From: RPQJ01 sp963793005
Lineage (GTDB): Bacteria > Pseudomonadota > Gammaproteobacteria > Steroidobacterales > Steroidobacteraceae
Length of the DNA: 64,000 nt
NCBI GenBank assembly: GCA_963793005.1
Contig: CAWBYP010000002.1
Span: 1,488,001-1,552,000, forward strand
Direction: 5' to 3'
Shown in pieces: positions 17,329 to 26,883 of this stretch. Each line of letters starts with the position of its first letter. Within the stretch, counting starts at the first letter, position 1. The notes under the pieces are model-generated. The model was given only the letters and a program-made list of their open reading frames with translations, was not told where the DNA came from and made no database searches. The translations under genes were made by a program, and so were the position numbers.

Positions 17329-17550
17329 ATGACATCGGCAGACAGGCAGCACAGGGTCACCGGCCCCCATCGCGCGGCGGTCGACAAGCTGGCGCGCGAC
17401 CTTGGCCTGCCGGTCGAGGAAGTCGAGAGGGTCTACGTCTCGGAGATGGCGCGAATCGAGTCCGGCGCCCGGATAAAGACCTTCCTGACGGTACTGACGG
17501 TCGGCAGCGTGCGCAGCCGCCTGCACCGCGACGGACATACGGGTCACTGA
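17329..17550 (+). CDS. DUF3562 domain protein
   Basis: This 73-residue protein matches the DUF3562 pattern: a helical region with VDKLARDLGLPVEEVERVYV and SEMARIESGARIKTFLTVLT. The family has no known activity. The start ATG lies after an AT-rich stretch with GAGGCAGGA about ten bases upstream. Its end overlaps the 3' end of the convergent truncated pyruvate-kinase-like gene by seven bases. Confidence 0.72.
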   Translation: MTSADRQHRVTGPHRAAVDKLARDLGLPVEEVERVYVSEMARIESGARIKTFLTVLTVGSVRSRLHRDGHTGH

Positions 17551-18896
17551 AACGACAGTGCGACCATGTCGGCAAAGTTAACTACCTGTTTGAGGTCCGC
17601 GAGGTCCTTGTCCGTGAGCGCAGTCAGGCCCAGCTCGGTGTCCGGAAAATTGATCCCCTTTTCTGCGCGCAGCTTCACGCCCGACGGAGACGCGTGGACG
17701 ATGTTGACGCGAATCTCATCGCCGTCATTTCCGACTACCGTGCCGCCGATCTTGCCGTCGTCGAGCCAGACGCGATCACCTGCCTGAACCCGCTCGAATG
17801 CGGGCGCCAGCGTGCAATGTATGCGGGCCGGCCCGGACGCCGCGCCCTTCTCGTCGACCATGGCAGGCATACCGGGCGCAGCGTCGCGGGTAAGCACAAG
17901 CGTATCGCCAACCCGCAGCTCGATCGGCAGGACGACGCCGGGCAGCTCGCCAATACATCCCTCGGAGACCGCCACGCCGTCTCGAAGCAGACAGCATCGC
18001 GCGCCCTGCGCGGCGTAAAGCGTCTTTGTCGACTCGACAACCCACGCGGCGCCACGCCTTTCGACCGCAGTCAGCACGCGCTCCTTGCCGCGGAGGTCAG
18101 CGACGTGCAGCTGATCGCCCGGCGTCATCTGCTCCAGCAATGCCGGCGAGACTGGCAGCGCCTTGCAATCACCCGGCGCGACGTCAGCCGCGCCGGAGGG
18201 AGTCAACCAGGCGACGGCCGGGCTGGTCGCCCTGCCCATCACGTCGCGCGGTGGTCGTATCCGCACGAAGTGACCCACCGGCCCGATCGAGCCGGTTCGA
18301 AGCTTGGGACCCGCCAGGTCTGCCTGGATCCTGCACTTTCGACCGACTGTCCTTTCGGCCTTCCTCAGGTTCGCGACCATGCGCCGCCATGTGCCGGGAT
18401 CGTCGTGAGCGCAATTGATACGCATTACATCCATGCCCGCGCGCAGCAGATCCACCAGCAATTGCTCGTTGCTTGCAGCCTCCGATGGCATCGTCACCAT
18501 GATCCGGACCGAACGAAAACGCCGTGTCGGCCCGAGCAGCGAGCGCGCGTGATCCTGCAGCAACAACGGGCCGGTTCGATCATCTACCAGCGGTACCGGA
18601 TTGCCGCCGATCGAATCACCGGAAAGTCTTTCCAGGTTGCCGATTACGGCGTTCAGGCTCGCGAGCACATGGGATTCAAGCACACCGAGCGAGGAAAGCC
18701 CGAGTGAGTGCAGGTCCCGCTGCAGTGTCCGGATGTCCTGCTGCCGCACGCTCAGGTAGTGCAGCAGGTTGCGCGCACTCTCGCGAAATCGGGGTTCGAC
18801 CTCGGAGATCTCCGCAGCGTGCTCCATTTCAAATGCGATCGCGCGCTCTCGCAGGTCGCGGGTAGCGGCGAGCGTACGCTCGAGAAGACGGTCCAT
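17544..18896 (-). pseudogene. pyruvate-kinase-like protein, 3'-truncated
   Basis: The 450-residue product has an extra N-terminal helical region (MDRLLERTLAATRDLRERA to about residue 130) and then a pyruvate-kinase barrel start: IMVTMPSEAASNEQLLVDLL, MRINCAHDDPGTWRRM, IQADLAGPKLRTG, then the B domain and RAEKGINFPDTELGLTALTD. It stops at ADMVALSFQ, exactly where family members continue with an R-S loop, the catalytic Lys motif and the metal-binding ARGDLG motif. About 150-170 residues are missing and are not found in any frame downstream. The remaining protein should not phosphorylate ADP. The 3' end now runs into the opposing DUF3562 gene. Confidence 0.75.
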
Positions 18897-19210
18897 GATG
18901 GTACGACTGGCGGAGAAACTTCCTGAGTGTGCGGTTGCAAGGTGACCGGAATATTGCAGATGCCGGATGGGTCGCCCGGCCGCCGGACCGGTGCACCGGG
19001 GAGCCGGGACGCTGCAGCGATGCCAGTGGGCAATGGGCGGCGCCTTCATTGCATCAGCGGCGGCTGCAACTCCAAGACCGCCAGTCGGCGGTCTGGATGG
19101 CGCGCCACCGGATCGAGACTCGGGCCGCTCGCCGTCATTCCACCATTTACTCGCCGCGCCGGCGCCGCTATGGTCCGACCGGCGACTTCCACAACTCACC
19201 GCGAGCTGAC
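18897..19210. other. 314-base divergent intergenic region with one hairpin
   Basis: This spacer separates the start of the pyruvate-kinase-like gene from the start of ppx. I see no coding sequence with family character. It contains one perfect inverted repeat of eight base pairs with a four-base loop at 19075-19094 (AGACCGCC then GGCGGTCT), without a following T-run. Promoters for both genes should be here, but no clear hexamers can be assigned. Confidence 0.5.
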
Positions 19211-20714
19211 ATGCCCCGTGCACCCGGAGTCCTTGCGGCAGTAGACCTCGGCTCCAACAGCTTCCACATGGTGGTCGCGCGGCGCTCGAACGGCCAGCTC
19301 GTCATCATTGATCGACTGCGGGAAATGGTGCGACTCGGCGGCGGGGTGGATGACGAGGGCCGGCTGGACCGGGCCACGGCGGCGCGCGCTATTGCGTGCC
19401 TGGAACGCTTCGGGCACCGCCTGGTCGACATGCGTGCCGACTGCGTGCGTGTGGTCGGCACCAGTGCGCTGCGACGGACGCGCAGGAAGCAGGCTTTCCT
19501 CGAGCGTGCAGGCGCGGCGATCGGTCACCCGATCGAGGTGATTTCGGGCCGCGAGGAAGCGCGCCTGATCTATGCCGGGGTGGTCCACACCCTGCCGCGC
19601 ATCGACGGACGTCGCCTGGTCATCGACATTGGCGGGGGTAGCACGGAACTGATCATCGGTAAGGACAAGGAGCCGCAACAGCTCGAGAGCCTGAACATGG
19701 GCTGCGTGCTGATGAGCAACGAGTTCTTCTCCGGCGGCAGGCTCACATACAAGCGCTTCGAGAAGGCGCGACTGGCTGCCCGGCAGGAGCTGGAACCGAT
19801 ACAGCGGGCATTCCGCGTCAGGGGCTGGAACGCGGTCGCCGGCAGTTCCGGGACCGTGCGCGCGATATTCGATGCACACAGGGAAATCCACCCACGGTGC
19901 GCCACGATCACGCGCAACGGCCTGGAGGAACTGATCGAGGTACTGGTGAGCGCTGGCAACACCGCAGGCCATCCCGCTGGGGTCGCTGTCGGACGAACGG
20001 CGTGAGGTGTTTGCAGGCGGTCTCGCGGTACTGGCCGAAATCTTTGCCCGGCTCGGGATTCGTGAGATGCGGGTCGCGGAAGGCGCGATGCGCGAAGGCG
20101 TGCTCTACGACCTGATGGGCCGCTTCACATCAGTCGATTCCCGTCAGCGGACGGTCGGCTCGATGCAGAAACGCTACCAGGTCGACCTGGCGCAGGCCGC
20201 GCGCGTGGAGAAGACCGCCGTGGAAATGCTGAGGCAGATCGGCAAGGCATGGCAGCTCAAGTACCCGCTGGCCGAGCAGTCACTGCGCTGGGCCGCGAGA
20301 CTGCACGAGATCGGACTGGACGTCGCCCACAGCGGCTATCACCGGCACGGCGCCTACCTGCTCGAGAACGCCGACATGCCCGGTTTCTCCCGCGAGGAGC
20401 AGATGCTGCTGGCGTGGCTGGTACGGTCGCACCGTCGCAAGCTCGTTCTGGACGGGCTCGAGGACCTGATACCGCCGTGGGACCGGCTGGGCGTTCGACT
20501 GTTGCTGATATTGCGACTGTCGGTGCTGTTGCACCGCAATCGTTCCGGGGATGGACTCCCCGCATTCCGGGTGTCGCCCCGGGGACGGGGCCTGCAGATA
20601 CGCTTCCGATTGCGTTCCCTGCGCAACCATCCGCTCACGGCTGCCGACCTGCAGCAGGAAGCCGAGTACCTCCGGACGGAAGGTATACCGCTGCGAATCG
20701 TGACCGCGCGGTAG
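19211..20714 (+). pseudogene. ppx: exopolyphosphatase, Ppx/GppA family, broken by a +1 frameshift
   Basis: Two adjacent frames encode one Ppx. The first (19211-20005) begins GVLAAVDLGSNSFHMVVAR and carries the ATPase-fold motifs RVVGTSALR, SGREEARLIYAGV, VIDIGGGSTELIIG and AGSSGTVRAI. The second, from about 19969 to 20714, continues IPLGSLSDERREVFAGG and carries the HD-like helical domain (AARLHEIGLDVAHSGYHRHG). Deleting one G of the GG at 19967-19968 gives NTAAIPLGSLSDERRE and a normal protein of 500 residues. As written, translation stops at 20005 and makes a 264-residue fragment. The role is to hydrolyse polyphosphate, opposing PPK1. Sequencing error is possible. Confidence 0.88.
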
Positions 20715-20765
20715 GCACGGCGGCAATCAGCTCCATCGCACGCGTCCGGGCCGCATGCCTGCAAC

Positions 20766-22136
20766 TCAGCCGAGTTTCGTGTGACCTGTCGCTTCCAGCA
20801 TGCGCTTGGCCTGCCGTGCTTCGAAGATCTTGATGGCGTTGTAGGTGGCCCAGCCGATCAGCGCCGAGCCGACCATGAAAATCCCGTAGGCCACCGGCCA
20901 CCGGATGCCGAGGTCACCGGACATCATCGTGTATTCCGACATGCCGCCGATGCCGGCGATGATGTTGATCGGCACGAAAATGATGCTGATGGTCGTAAGC
21001 TTCGAGACACGCTTGTTCTGGTTGATGTTGATGAAGCCGACCGTGGCGTCCATCAGGAAGTTGATCTTGCCGAACAGGTACGTGGTGTGCCCGTTCAGCG
21101 ACTCGATGTCGCGCACGATCTGCCGGGCTTCCTCGAACTGCTGCGAGGACAGGAATTTCCCACGCATCAGGAACGACAGCGCACGCCTCGTGTCGAGCGC
21201 GTTCTGGCGTATGCGGCCGTTCAGGTCCTCGGTGCGGGCGATCTCGGAGAGAATCTGGGCCGCCGCGTCGTCTGACACCTGCGGGTTCAGCACGCGCTTG
21301 CCGACGTGCTCGAACTCGGCATAGACCTCTTCCAGCACGTCTGCCGAGTACTCCACGTCAGCCGCATACAGGTCGAGCAGCACGTCCTTGCCTTCTGTCA
21401 CGTAGCCCGGTTGCGTGCGTGCGCGCAGTCGTTGCAGGCGGAACACCGGCAGTTCTTCCTTGCGTACCGAGAACAGGATGTCCTTGTGCAGGATGAATGC
21501 CACTGCGACATTCTGGGTGCCGTCATCGGTATCGAGCAGGAAGTCCGAGTGGAGGTGGATCTCGCCGTTGTCCTCGACATAGAAGCGGGCGCTGGCCTCG
21601 AGGTCGGTGAGGCTGTCGGGATCGGGCAACGGGAGACCGAAATATGCGCCGACCCAGTAGCGCATCTCCGCCGATGGCGCCACGAGGTCCACCCAGATCG
21701 GCTTGACGTTGGCAAGGTCCGACTTCCTCGAGACTTTCACCTGCCGGAGCCGGCCGTCGTGCAGCTCGAACGCGTTCAGCGCGATCTTCTCGCTCTGGTG
21801 CGTCGAGGCATTCAGCAACTCCTCGCGCACCTCGTCGGCCAGCAGCAGCAGGATGCCGTCGAGGCGATCCACCTTGATCTGCTCCCAGGCGAGCAGCCGG
21901 TCCTCCTCGGAGAGCGCCTCGAGGATGCGCGCAGCGTCTACCGCGTCGAGCTTGTTGAGCAACTGCCCGAGTTCGCCGAGGTGCTGCCGGTGCACCAGCG
22001 TCTCGACCAGCTCGTGCTTGGGCATTTCCTGGCGATTGACCAGGTTTTCGACCAGCCGGTGGCGCGACAGCAGGCGCTGCGCCTCGTTGAGGTGCTCTGT
22101 CAGACGGTCGAAATCAGAGTCGGAAGTTGGCTCCAC
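20766..22136 (-). CDS. CorA family divalent-cation transporter with MgtE-N-like domain
   Basis: The 456-residue product combines two modules. Residues about 45-105 (LGQLLNKLDAVDAARILEAL, LSEEDRLLAWEQIKVD) look like the MgtE intracellular N domain. The rest is CorA: a cytoplasmic funnel with long helices and two C-terminal spans with the pore-loop signature GIGGMSEYTMM in place of the classic YGMNF. That variant is known in CorA relatives. Mg2+, Co2+ or efflux of Zn2+ could be the function. A hairpin and about 80 bases separate it from the upstream LapA-like gene on the same strand. Confidence 0.85.
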   Translation of the reverse strand: MEPTSDSDFDRLTEHLNEAQRLLSRHRLVENLVNRQEMPKHELVETLVHRQHLGELGQLLNKLDAVDAARILEALSEEDRLLAWEQIKVDRLDGILLLLADEVREELLNASTHQSEKIALNAFELHDGRLRQVKVSRKSDLANVKPIWVDLVAPSAEMRYWVGAYFGLPLPDPDSLTDLEASARFYVEDNGEIHLHSDFLLDTDDGTQNVAVAFILHKDILFSVRKEELPVFRLQRLRARTQPGYVTEGKDVLLDLYAADVEYSADVLEEVYAEFEHVGKRVLNPQVSDDAAAQILSEIARTEDLNGRIRQNALDTRRALSFLMRGKFLSSQQFEEARQIVRDIESLNGHTTYLFGKINFLMDATVGFININQNKRVSKLTTISIIFVPINIIAGIGGMSEYTMMSGDLGIRWPVAYGIFMVGSALIGWATYNAIKIFEARQAKRMLEATGHTKLG

Positions 22137-22186
22137 GGTTCCTGGTCCCCGGGGCTGGATTGCTGGCCGCGAGCATAGCCGAAGAG

Positions 22187-22203
22187 AGGGGGTCTCGCCC
22201 CCT
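22187..22203 (-). terminator. short GC hairpin between LapA-like gene and corA-like gene
   Basis: A six-base stem, AGGGGG and CCCCCT, with a five-base loop lies 15 bases after the stop of the LapA-like gene (minus strand). There is no real T-run, so it may only attenuate transcription. Confidence 0.3.
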
Positions 22204-22217
22204 GCGGGTCGCCGCTA

Positions 22218-22682
22218 TCAGGGCTGCCGATCGGGCGGCGTCGGCCACTGGCGCGCGAGCCTGTCATCGACCTCGCCGATGCAGGCGGAGAGAGTATTGG
22301 TCGCGGCGGCAATCTCCCCGTGCAGGCGTTCGGCACTGGCCTGCTGTACCTGCCGCAGAGACGCGAGTTGCTGGTCCAGGTAGGTTCGAAGCTCGGTGAA
22401 ACGGGACGCTTCGGCCTGGTCGGCGAGTTCCCGCTGCTTGCGGAGTTCCTCCGCCTGCTGGCGCCCGTCCGACAGTGCATTGATCTGTACCTTCAATGCA
22501 TAGAAAAGCAGCACCGCCGCGAGCGCCGCAGTAAAGCCGAGCATCACCAGCCCGAGCGGCGCATCGACGCTGGTGACCACCAGCGACAGGTGCGTAGGCG
22601 TGACGAAAGTGCTCCAGTTGACCACCGTGAACAGGGCCAGCAACCCGCTGACAACCAGGACAAGGATCGTACGGATGCTCAT
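22218..22682 (-). CDS. LapA-like membrane protein with coiled coil
   Basis: This is a 154-residue protein. Two hydrophobic helices, TILVLVVSGLLALFTVVNW and LGLVMLGFTAALAAVLLFYA, are separated by the VTPTHLSLVVTSVDAPLG loop. That is the layout of LapA/DUF1049-type envelope proteins. The cytoplasmic C-terminal half (ALSDGRQQAEELRKQRELAD onward) is a coiled coil. The ATG at 22680-22682 has GAGGAG upstream. In enterobacteria LapA acts with LapB in LPS assembly, but no lapB is next to this gene, so the role here is only suggested. Confidence 0.65.
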   Translation of the reverse strand: MSIRTILVLVVSGLLALFTVVNWSTFVTPTHLSLVVTSVDAPLGLVMLGFTAALAAVLLFYALKVQINALSDGRQQAEELRKQRELADQAEASRFTELRTYLDQQLASLRQVQQASAERLHGEIAAATNTLSACIGEVDDRLARQWPTPPDRQP

Positions 22683-22923
22683 GACAGTCTCCTCGAGGGG
22701 CCCAACTCCATCGTAGACCACCGCAGGCGGCCGGTCATCGTGGCAAGTTGGCCGGATTGCGTCACCCGAACCGCATTTTCGGCTCCGTTGGCGCGACGCC
22801 TGTAGCCGCCACCTCGTGATATCGTCAATATCGACCGTGCGGCCTGCTCGATCGACCCCGGCTCGGCCGCGTTTCTCCTGACCATGCGAGCGGTCCGCGG
22901 GGCGCAATTTGGATGTGCTGGAC

Positions 22924-23847
22924 ATGAATTGGTACGAGTCACTTCCCGACTGGTTTACGCAGCCGTTCATGAAGATCGGCCACACGCCGATCAGCTTTTC
23001 ATGGTTGTTGCAGATTGCGGCCATCATCATTCTGGCCTGGTGGGTCGCGAAGAAAGTCGAACATGGCCTGCAACACCTCGCCGACCGCATGGTCGACAAG
23101 AGCGACCCCGGTTCCAGCGCGGGAGCCTACGCATTCAGTCGCGTGGCCCGTTATTTCGTCTGGGTCTTTGCGACGATCATCGGGCTGTCGTGGCTCGGCT
23201 TCGACCTCACGAACCTGGCGATCCTTGGCGGCGCCATCGGCGTCGGCCTCGGTATCGGCCTGCAGGGTTTCTTCGGCAACCTGTTCGCCGGGGTCGTGAT
23301 CCTCTTCGAGCGTTCGGTGAAGGTCGGCGATTTCGTGGACCTGCAATCCGGCGTGATGGGCCGCGTCAGCGAAATCAGCATGCGCTACACACGCATCACC
23401 ACCAACGATTCCGTGGACATGTTCGTGCCGAATTCCGAGCTTACCGGCGGCCGGGTCATCAACTGGAGCTACGGCAACCACATTCGCCGCATTCACGTGC
23501 CATTCGGCGTCGCCTACGGCTCAGACAAGGAACTGGTCCGTGAAGCGGGCATTGCGGCTGCGAGAAGCGTGGACGGGACGATTTTCGATCCGGGGCGGGT
23601 CCCGGAAGTCTGGCTGGTCGGCTTTGGCGACAGCAGCCTGGATTTCGAACTGGTCGTCTGGGTATCGCGCGAACTGCTGCTGTCGCCTAGCAGGACCCAG
23701 GCGAAATACCTCTGGGCGCTGGAGACAGAGCTGGCCGAGCGCGGACTCCAGATCCCGTTTCCGCAGCGCGACATCCACCTGAAGACCGGGGCACTTCGGA
23801 TCGATGGCCCGGGCGCGCCGGGATCCATCCGCGTCGAGGAAGATTGA
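22924..23847 (+). CDS. MscS-type mechanosensitive channel (first of two)
   Basis: The 307-residue protein has an N-terminal hydrophobic helix (WLLQIAAIIILAWWVA), a second helix, and the pore-lining helix AILGGAIGVGLGIGLQGFFG, where Gly/Ala packing is the MscS signature. The beta domain follows with VKVGDFVDLQSGVMGRVSEI and IPNSELTGGRVINWS-like sequence (FVPNSELTGG). It opens under membrane tension to release osmolytes. I favour ATG 22924 over the upstream TTG 22909. It is divergent from the LapA-like gene. Confidence 0.92.
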   Translation: MNWYESLPDWFTQPFMKIGHTPISFSWLLQIAAIIILAWWVAKKVEHGLQHLADRMVDKSDPGSSAGAYAFSRVARYFVWVFATIIGLSWLGFDLTNLAILGGAIGVGLGIGLQGFFGNLFAGVVILFERSVKVGDFVDLQSGVMGRVSEISMRYTRITTNDSVDMFVPNSELTGGRVINWSYGNHIRRIHVPFGVAYGSDKELVREAGIAAARSVDGTIFDPGRVPEVWLVGFGDSSLDFELVVWVSRELLLSPSRTQAKYLWALETELAERGLQIPFPQRDIHLKTGALRIDGPGAPGSIRVEED

Positions 23848-24052
23848 TCGCGAACTGCTTCGCAGGCACGGTCTTCCCCGAGTCCGGCGGCTGGACCGGC
23901 CGCTGGCTGCTGCACCGCAGGGTTGATCGGGACAACTGACAGGCGTAGTTAAGAGCCATTACGCAGCGTCGAGCCGCCTGCCATGGAGCCTCGACTGTGC
24001 GATTGGGGCTCCCGCGCGACAGGCGGGTAGCGCACTTGGCGGGGAGAATTTA

Positions 24053-25129
24053 ATGTCGTCTGAAACACACTATGTCAGCGACCTCGACAGCATGGACTGG
24101 TCGGTGGCGCAGGACTTCGAAGCCAACTTCCGCTGGGAGTACGACGATGGCCGCGATTCACTGCTGAAGCTGTATCGCAAGGGCAAGCGACAGCAGTGGG
24201 ATTCGGACTACCGCATCGACTGGTCGCAGGACATCGATCCCGAGAACCCGGCCGGACTGCCCGACGAGATGATCTCGATCTACGGCTCGCCGGCCTGGAA
24301 CCGTATGGACGCGAAGGAACGCACCCGCCTCCGGCACCACATTCAGGCATGGCAGATGTCGCAGTTCCTGCACGGCGAGCAGGGCGCACTGGTGTGTGCC
24401 GCGAAGATCGTGCAGCAGGTCCCGCACATCGACGCGAAGTTCTATGGTGCCACGCAGGTGATGGACGAGGCGCGCCACGTAGAGGCGTTTTCGCGCCTGC
24501 TGCACGAGAAATACGAACTGGTCTACCCGATCAACCCTTACCTGAAGAGCCTGATCGACGACACGCTGCGCGACTCTCGATGGGACGTGACCTACCTCGG
24601 CATGCAGGTGCTGATCGAGGGAGTGGCTCTTGCCGCGTTCGGCCTGATCCGTGACTACGCGGGCAACCCGCTGGCCAAGTCGGTCACCGCGTACGTGATG
24701 CAGGACGAGGCGCGGCACGTTGCCTTTGGCCGCCTGGCCCTGCGCGACTACTACCCGCAGCTCACGGCAAAAGAGCGCGACGAACGGGAGGAATTCGTCG
24801 TCGAGGGTTGCTACCTGCTGCGCGACCGGTTCCTCGGCGACGAGGTCTGGGAGCAGCTGGACCTGCCGATGGCGGAATGCAAGGAGTGGGTGGATCGTTC
24901 GGAACTGATGCGCGTGTACCGCACCAGCCTCTTCGCCCGCATCGTTCCGACGATCAAGGACATCGGCCTGTGGGGTCCACGGGTCCGCAAGGCCTACGCC
25001 GACATGGGCATCCTCAATTTCGCCGGGGGCGACGTCGAGGGAATGGGCTTGCGCGACGAGGAAATTGCACGGGACCTCGATGCAAGGCTGAAGGACATCG
25101 CGACGACTGCGGCAGCAGCCCCCGCTTGA
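24053..25129 (+). CDS. di-iron ferritin-like protein (oxygenase-type)
   Basis: This 358-residue helical protein has two ExxH motifs and two single glutamates, the ligand set of di-iron carboxylate enzymes: HGEQGALVCAAK (Glu), VMDEARHVEAF (Glu and His), QVLIEGVALAAFG (Glu) and MQDEARHVAFGR (Glu and His). It resembles the ferritin-like superfamily members related to ribonucleotide-reductase R2 and AurF-type N-oxygenases. The substrate is not known. The ATG is preceded by GGGGAG. The stop TGA overlaps the TTG start of the epoxide-hydrolase-like gene, so the pair is probably cotranslated. Confidence 0.8.
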   Translation: MSSETHYVSDLDSMDWSVAQDFEANFRWEYDDGRDSLLKLYRKGKRQQWDSDYRIDWSQDIDPENPAGLPDEMISIYGSPAWNRMDAKERTRLRHHIQAWQMSQFLHGEQGALVCAAKIVQQVPHIDAKFYGATQVMDEARHVEAFSRLLHEKYELVYPINPYLKSLIDDTLRDSRWDVTYLGMQVLIEGVALAAFGLIRDYAGNPLAKSVTAYVMQDEARHVAFGRLALRDYYPQLTAKERDEREEFVVEGCYLLRDRFLGDEVWEQLDLPMAECKEWVDRSELMRVYRTSLFARIVPTIKDIGLWGPRVRKAYADMGILNFAGGDVEGMGLRDEEIARDLDARLKDIATTAAAAPA

Positions 25130-26124
25130 TTGATCAGCGCGTGGAATTCGTCCGCGTCGAGAACGGCCCGATCACGCTCAAGGTCGCGGTCGCAGGACAA
25201 GGGCCGCTGATCCTGTGCGTGCACGGCTGGCCCGAGCTCTGGTATTCGTGGCGGCACCAGCTCGAGCATTTCGCGGCGCGTGGATACCGTGTCGCTGCGC
25301 TGGACGTCCGCGGATACGGTGGCAGCAGCAAGCCGCGCGAAGTCGCTGATTACACGCTGCGCGAACTGGCGTCGGACGTCGTCGCAGTCATCGACAGGCT
25401 GGGCAACGGCAGTGCAATCGTCTTCGGGCACGACTGGGGCGCGCCGATCAGCTGGACGACGGCTCTTCTGCACCCCGAAAAAGTCTCAGCGGTGGCATTA
25501 CTCAGCATTCCATACGTTCCGCTGGGCGGGATGTCGTTCATCGACATGATGCGGTCCCTGTACAAGGACAGGTTTTTCTACCAGCTGTACTTCCAGGACG
25601 AAGGCACGGCGGAAGGCGAGATGGAGAGCGACCTGCGTTCGTCGCTGCGCAAGATATATTTTGCATGGTCGGGCTCCGCGCCCGCGGGCTTGTGGGCTGC
25701 GCGCAAGCCGCCTGATGCGAAATTGCTCGACGGGTTGATTGATCCGGATTCGTTTCCGGCATGGATGGGTGAACGCGATCTGGACGTATTCGTGGAGGCC
25801 TTCCGCTCGGGCGGCCTGCGCGGCCCGCTGAATCGCTACCGCGCGCAGGGCATCGACTACATGGAGTTGACACAGCTGATTGGCAAGCCGTTACCACAGC
25901 CGTCGTGCTTCATCGGCGGTGAACGCGACATGGCGCGCGCATTGATCCCGGGCGTGGACCTGTATGCGGATCCCGGCATCGCCTGCGCCGACTTCCGGGG
26001 CTCGACGATATTGCCGGGGATCGGGCACTGGGTGCAGCAGGAGGCCCCGGTTGAAACCAATGCGGCGCTCGGAGCGGTTCCTGGCGAACGCTCCAGCAAC
26101 CGCCCGCGTCCGTCTCCGCGGTAG
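25126..26124 (+). CDS. alpha/beta-hydrolase, epoxide-hydrolase-like
   Basis: The 332-residue product has the oxyanion motif HGWPELWYSWRHQL, the nucleophile elbow GHDWGAPISW (Asp nucleophile) and the catalytic His in GIGHWVQQEAP. Asp in place of Ser at the elbow fits epoxide hydrolases and haloalkane dehalogenases. The N terminus (VEFVRVENGPITLKVA) is standard. TTG 25126 overlaps the previous stop and GTG 25141 is the alternative; neither has a strong ribosome site, which fits coupling to the ferritin-like gene. A product of the di-iron enzyme might be its substrate (inference). Confidence 0.83.
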   Translation: MIDQRVEFVRVENGPITLKVAVAGQGPLILCVHGWPELWYSWRHQLEHFAARGYRVAALDVRGYGGSSKPREVADYTLRELASDVVAVIDRLGNGSAIVFGHDWGAPISWTTALLHPEKVSAVALLSIPYVPLGGMSFIDMMRSLYKDRFFYQLYFQDEGTAEGEMESDLRSSLRKIYFAWSGSAPAGLWAARKPPDAKLLDGLIDPDSFPAWMGERDLDVFVEAFRSGGLRGPLNRYRAQGIDYMELTQLIGKPLPQPSCFIGGERDMARALIPGVDLYADPGIACADFRGSTILPGIGHWVQQEAPVETNAALGAVPGERSSNRPRPSPR

Positions 26125-26162
26125 AGTGACGGCAATCGCCCGAGCTTTCCGGATGCCGCTAC

Positions 26163-26834
26163 ATGATTGCGACAGCTGACACGACAGGCGCGACCAAGCC
26201 CAGCCTGCGCGGCGTGCTGCACCAGTGGGCCGCGGTCTACGCGCTCGGTGCCGGTGTTACGCTTTTGGTACTCGCGCCGTCCGCACAGGCCCGCATCGCA
26301 GCCGCAATCTATGCGGCCAGCCTGGTGCTGCTGCTCACGATCAGCGCCGTGTATCACCGGTTCCAGTGGAGCCCGCGCGTGCGCACCTGGTTGCAGCGCG
26401 CGGACCATGCGTCGATATTCCTGCTGATCGGCGGCTCGTACACGCCGATCGCATTGGTCGCACTCGGCGGCGACACCGGGCGTCACCTGCTGATTGCGAT
26501 ATGGTGCGGCGTGACGCTCGGCGTGCTGGTATCAATGCTCTGGCCCGGCGCGCCGAAGTGGGTCACCGCGGCAATTGCGGTCGCGGTCGGGTGGACGCTG
26601 GTGCCGTATTTCGGCGCGGTCGGCCGGGCGCTCAGCACCAGCGAGATCTGGTTGATCGCGCTTGGCGGCGCCGCCTACACGGTCGGCGCACTGGTGTACG
26701 CGATAAAGCGTCCAAACCCGTGGCCACGCACCTTTGGCTATCACGAGATCTTCCACGCGCTGACGCTGGTCGGCGCGGGGCTGCACTTCGCGGCGCTGGC
26801 GCTGATCGTGCTCGCCGCAGCGTCGTGCAATTGA
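26163..26834 (+). CDS. hemolysin III family membrane protein
   Basis: This 223-residue protein has about seven membrane spans. The family motifs are SAVYHRF (first span region), RADHASIFLLIGGSYTPIAL and GYHEIFHALTLVGAG, whose His/Asp residues place it in the PAQR/HlyIII (CREST) superfamily of metal-dependent hydrolase-like membrane proteins. The name hemolysin III is historical; in bacteria the activity is unproven. Start ATG at 26163. It converges on sodB. Confidence 0.85.
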   Translation: MIATADTTGATKPSLRGVLHQWAAVYALGAGVTLLVLAPSAQARIAAAIYAASLVLLLTISAVYHRFQWSPRVRTWLQRADHASIFLLIGGSYTPIALVALGGDTGRHLLIAIWCGVTLGVLVSMLWPGAPKWVTAAIAVAVGWTLVPYFGAVGRALSTSEIWLIALGGAAYTVGALVYAIKRPNPWPRTFGYHEIFHALTLVGAGLHFAALALIVLAAASCN

Positions 26835-26841
26835 CCGGAAC

Positions 26842-26871
26842 GTCGGCAGCCGGTCGACGCCGGCCGCCGAC
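26842..26871. terminator. hairpin between convergent hemolysin III and sodB genes
   Basis: GTCGGC and GCCGAC form the outer stem, with a second GC-rich repeat (GCCGG and CCGGC) inside it. It lies between two converging stop codons, so it could terminate either transcript. There is no long T-run. Confidence 0.3.
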
Positions 26872-26883
26872 ACGAGACCTGTA

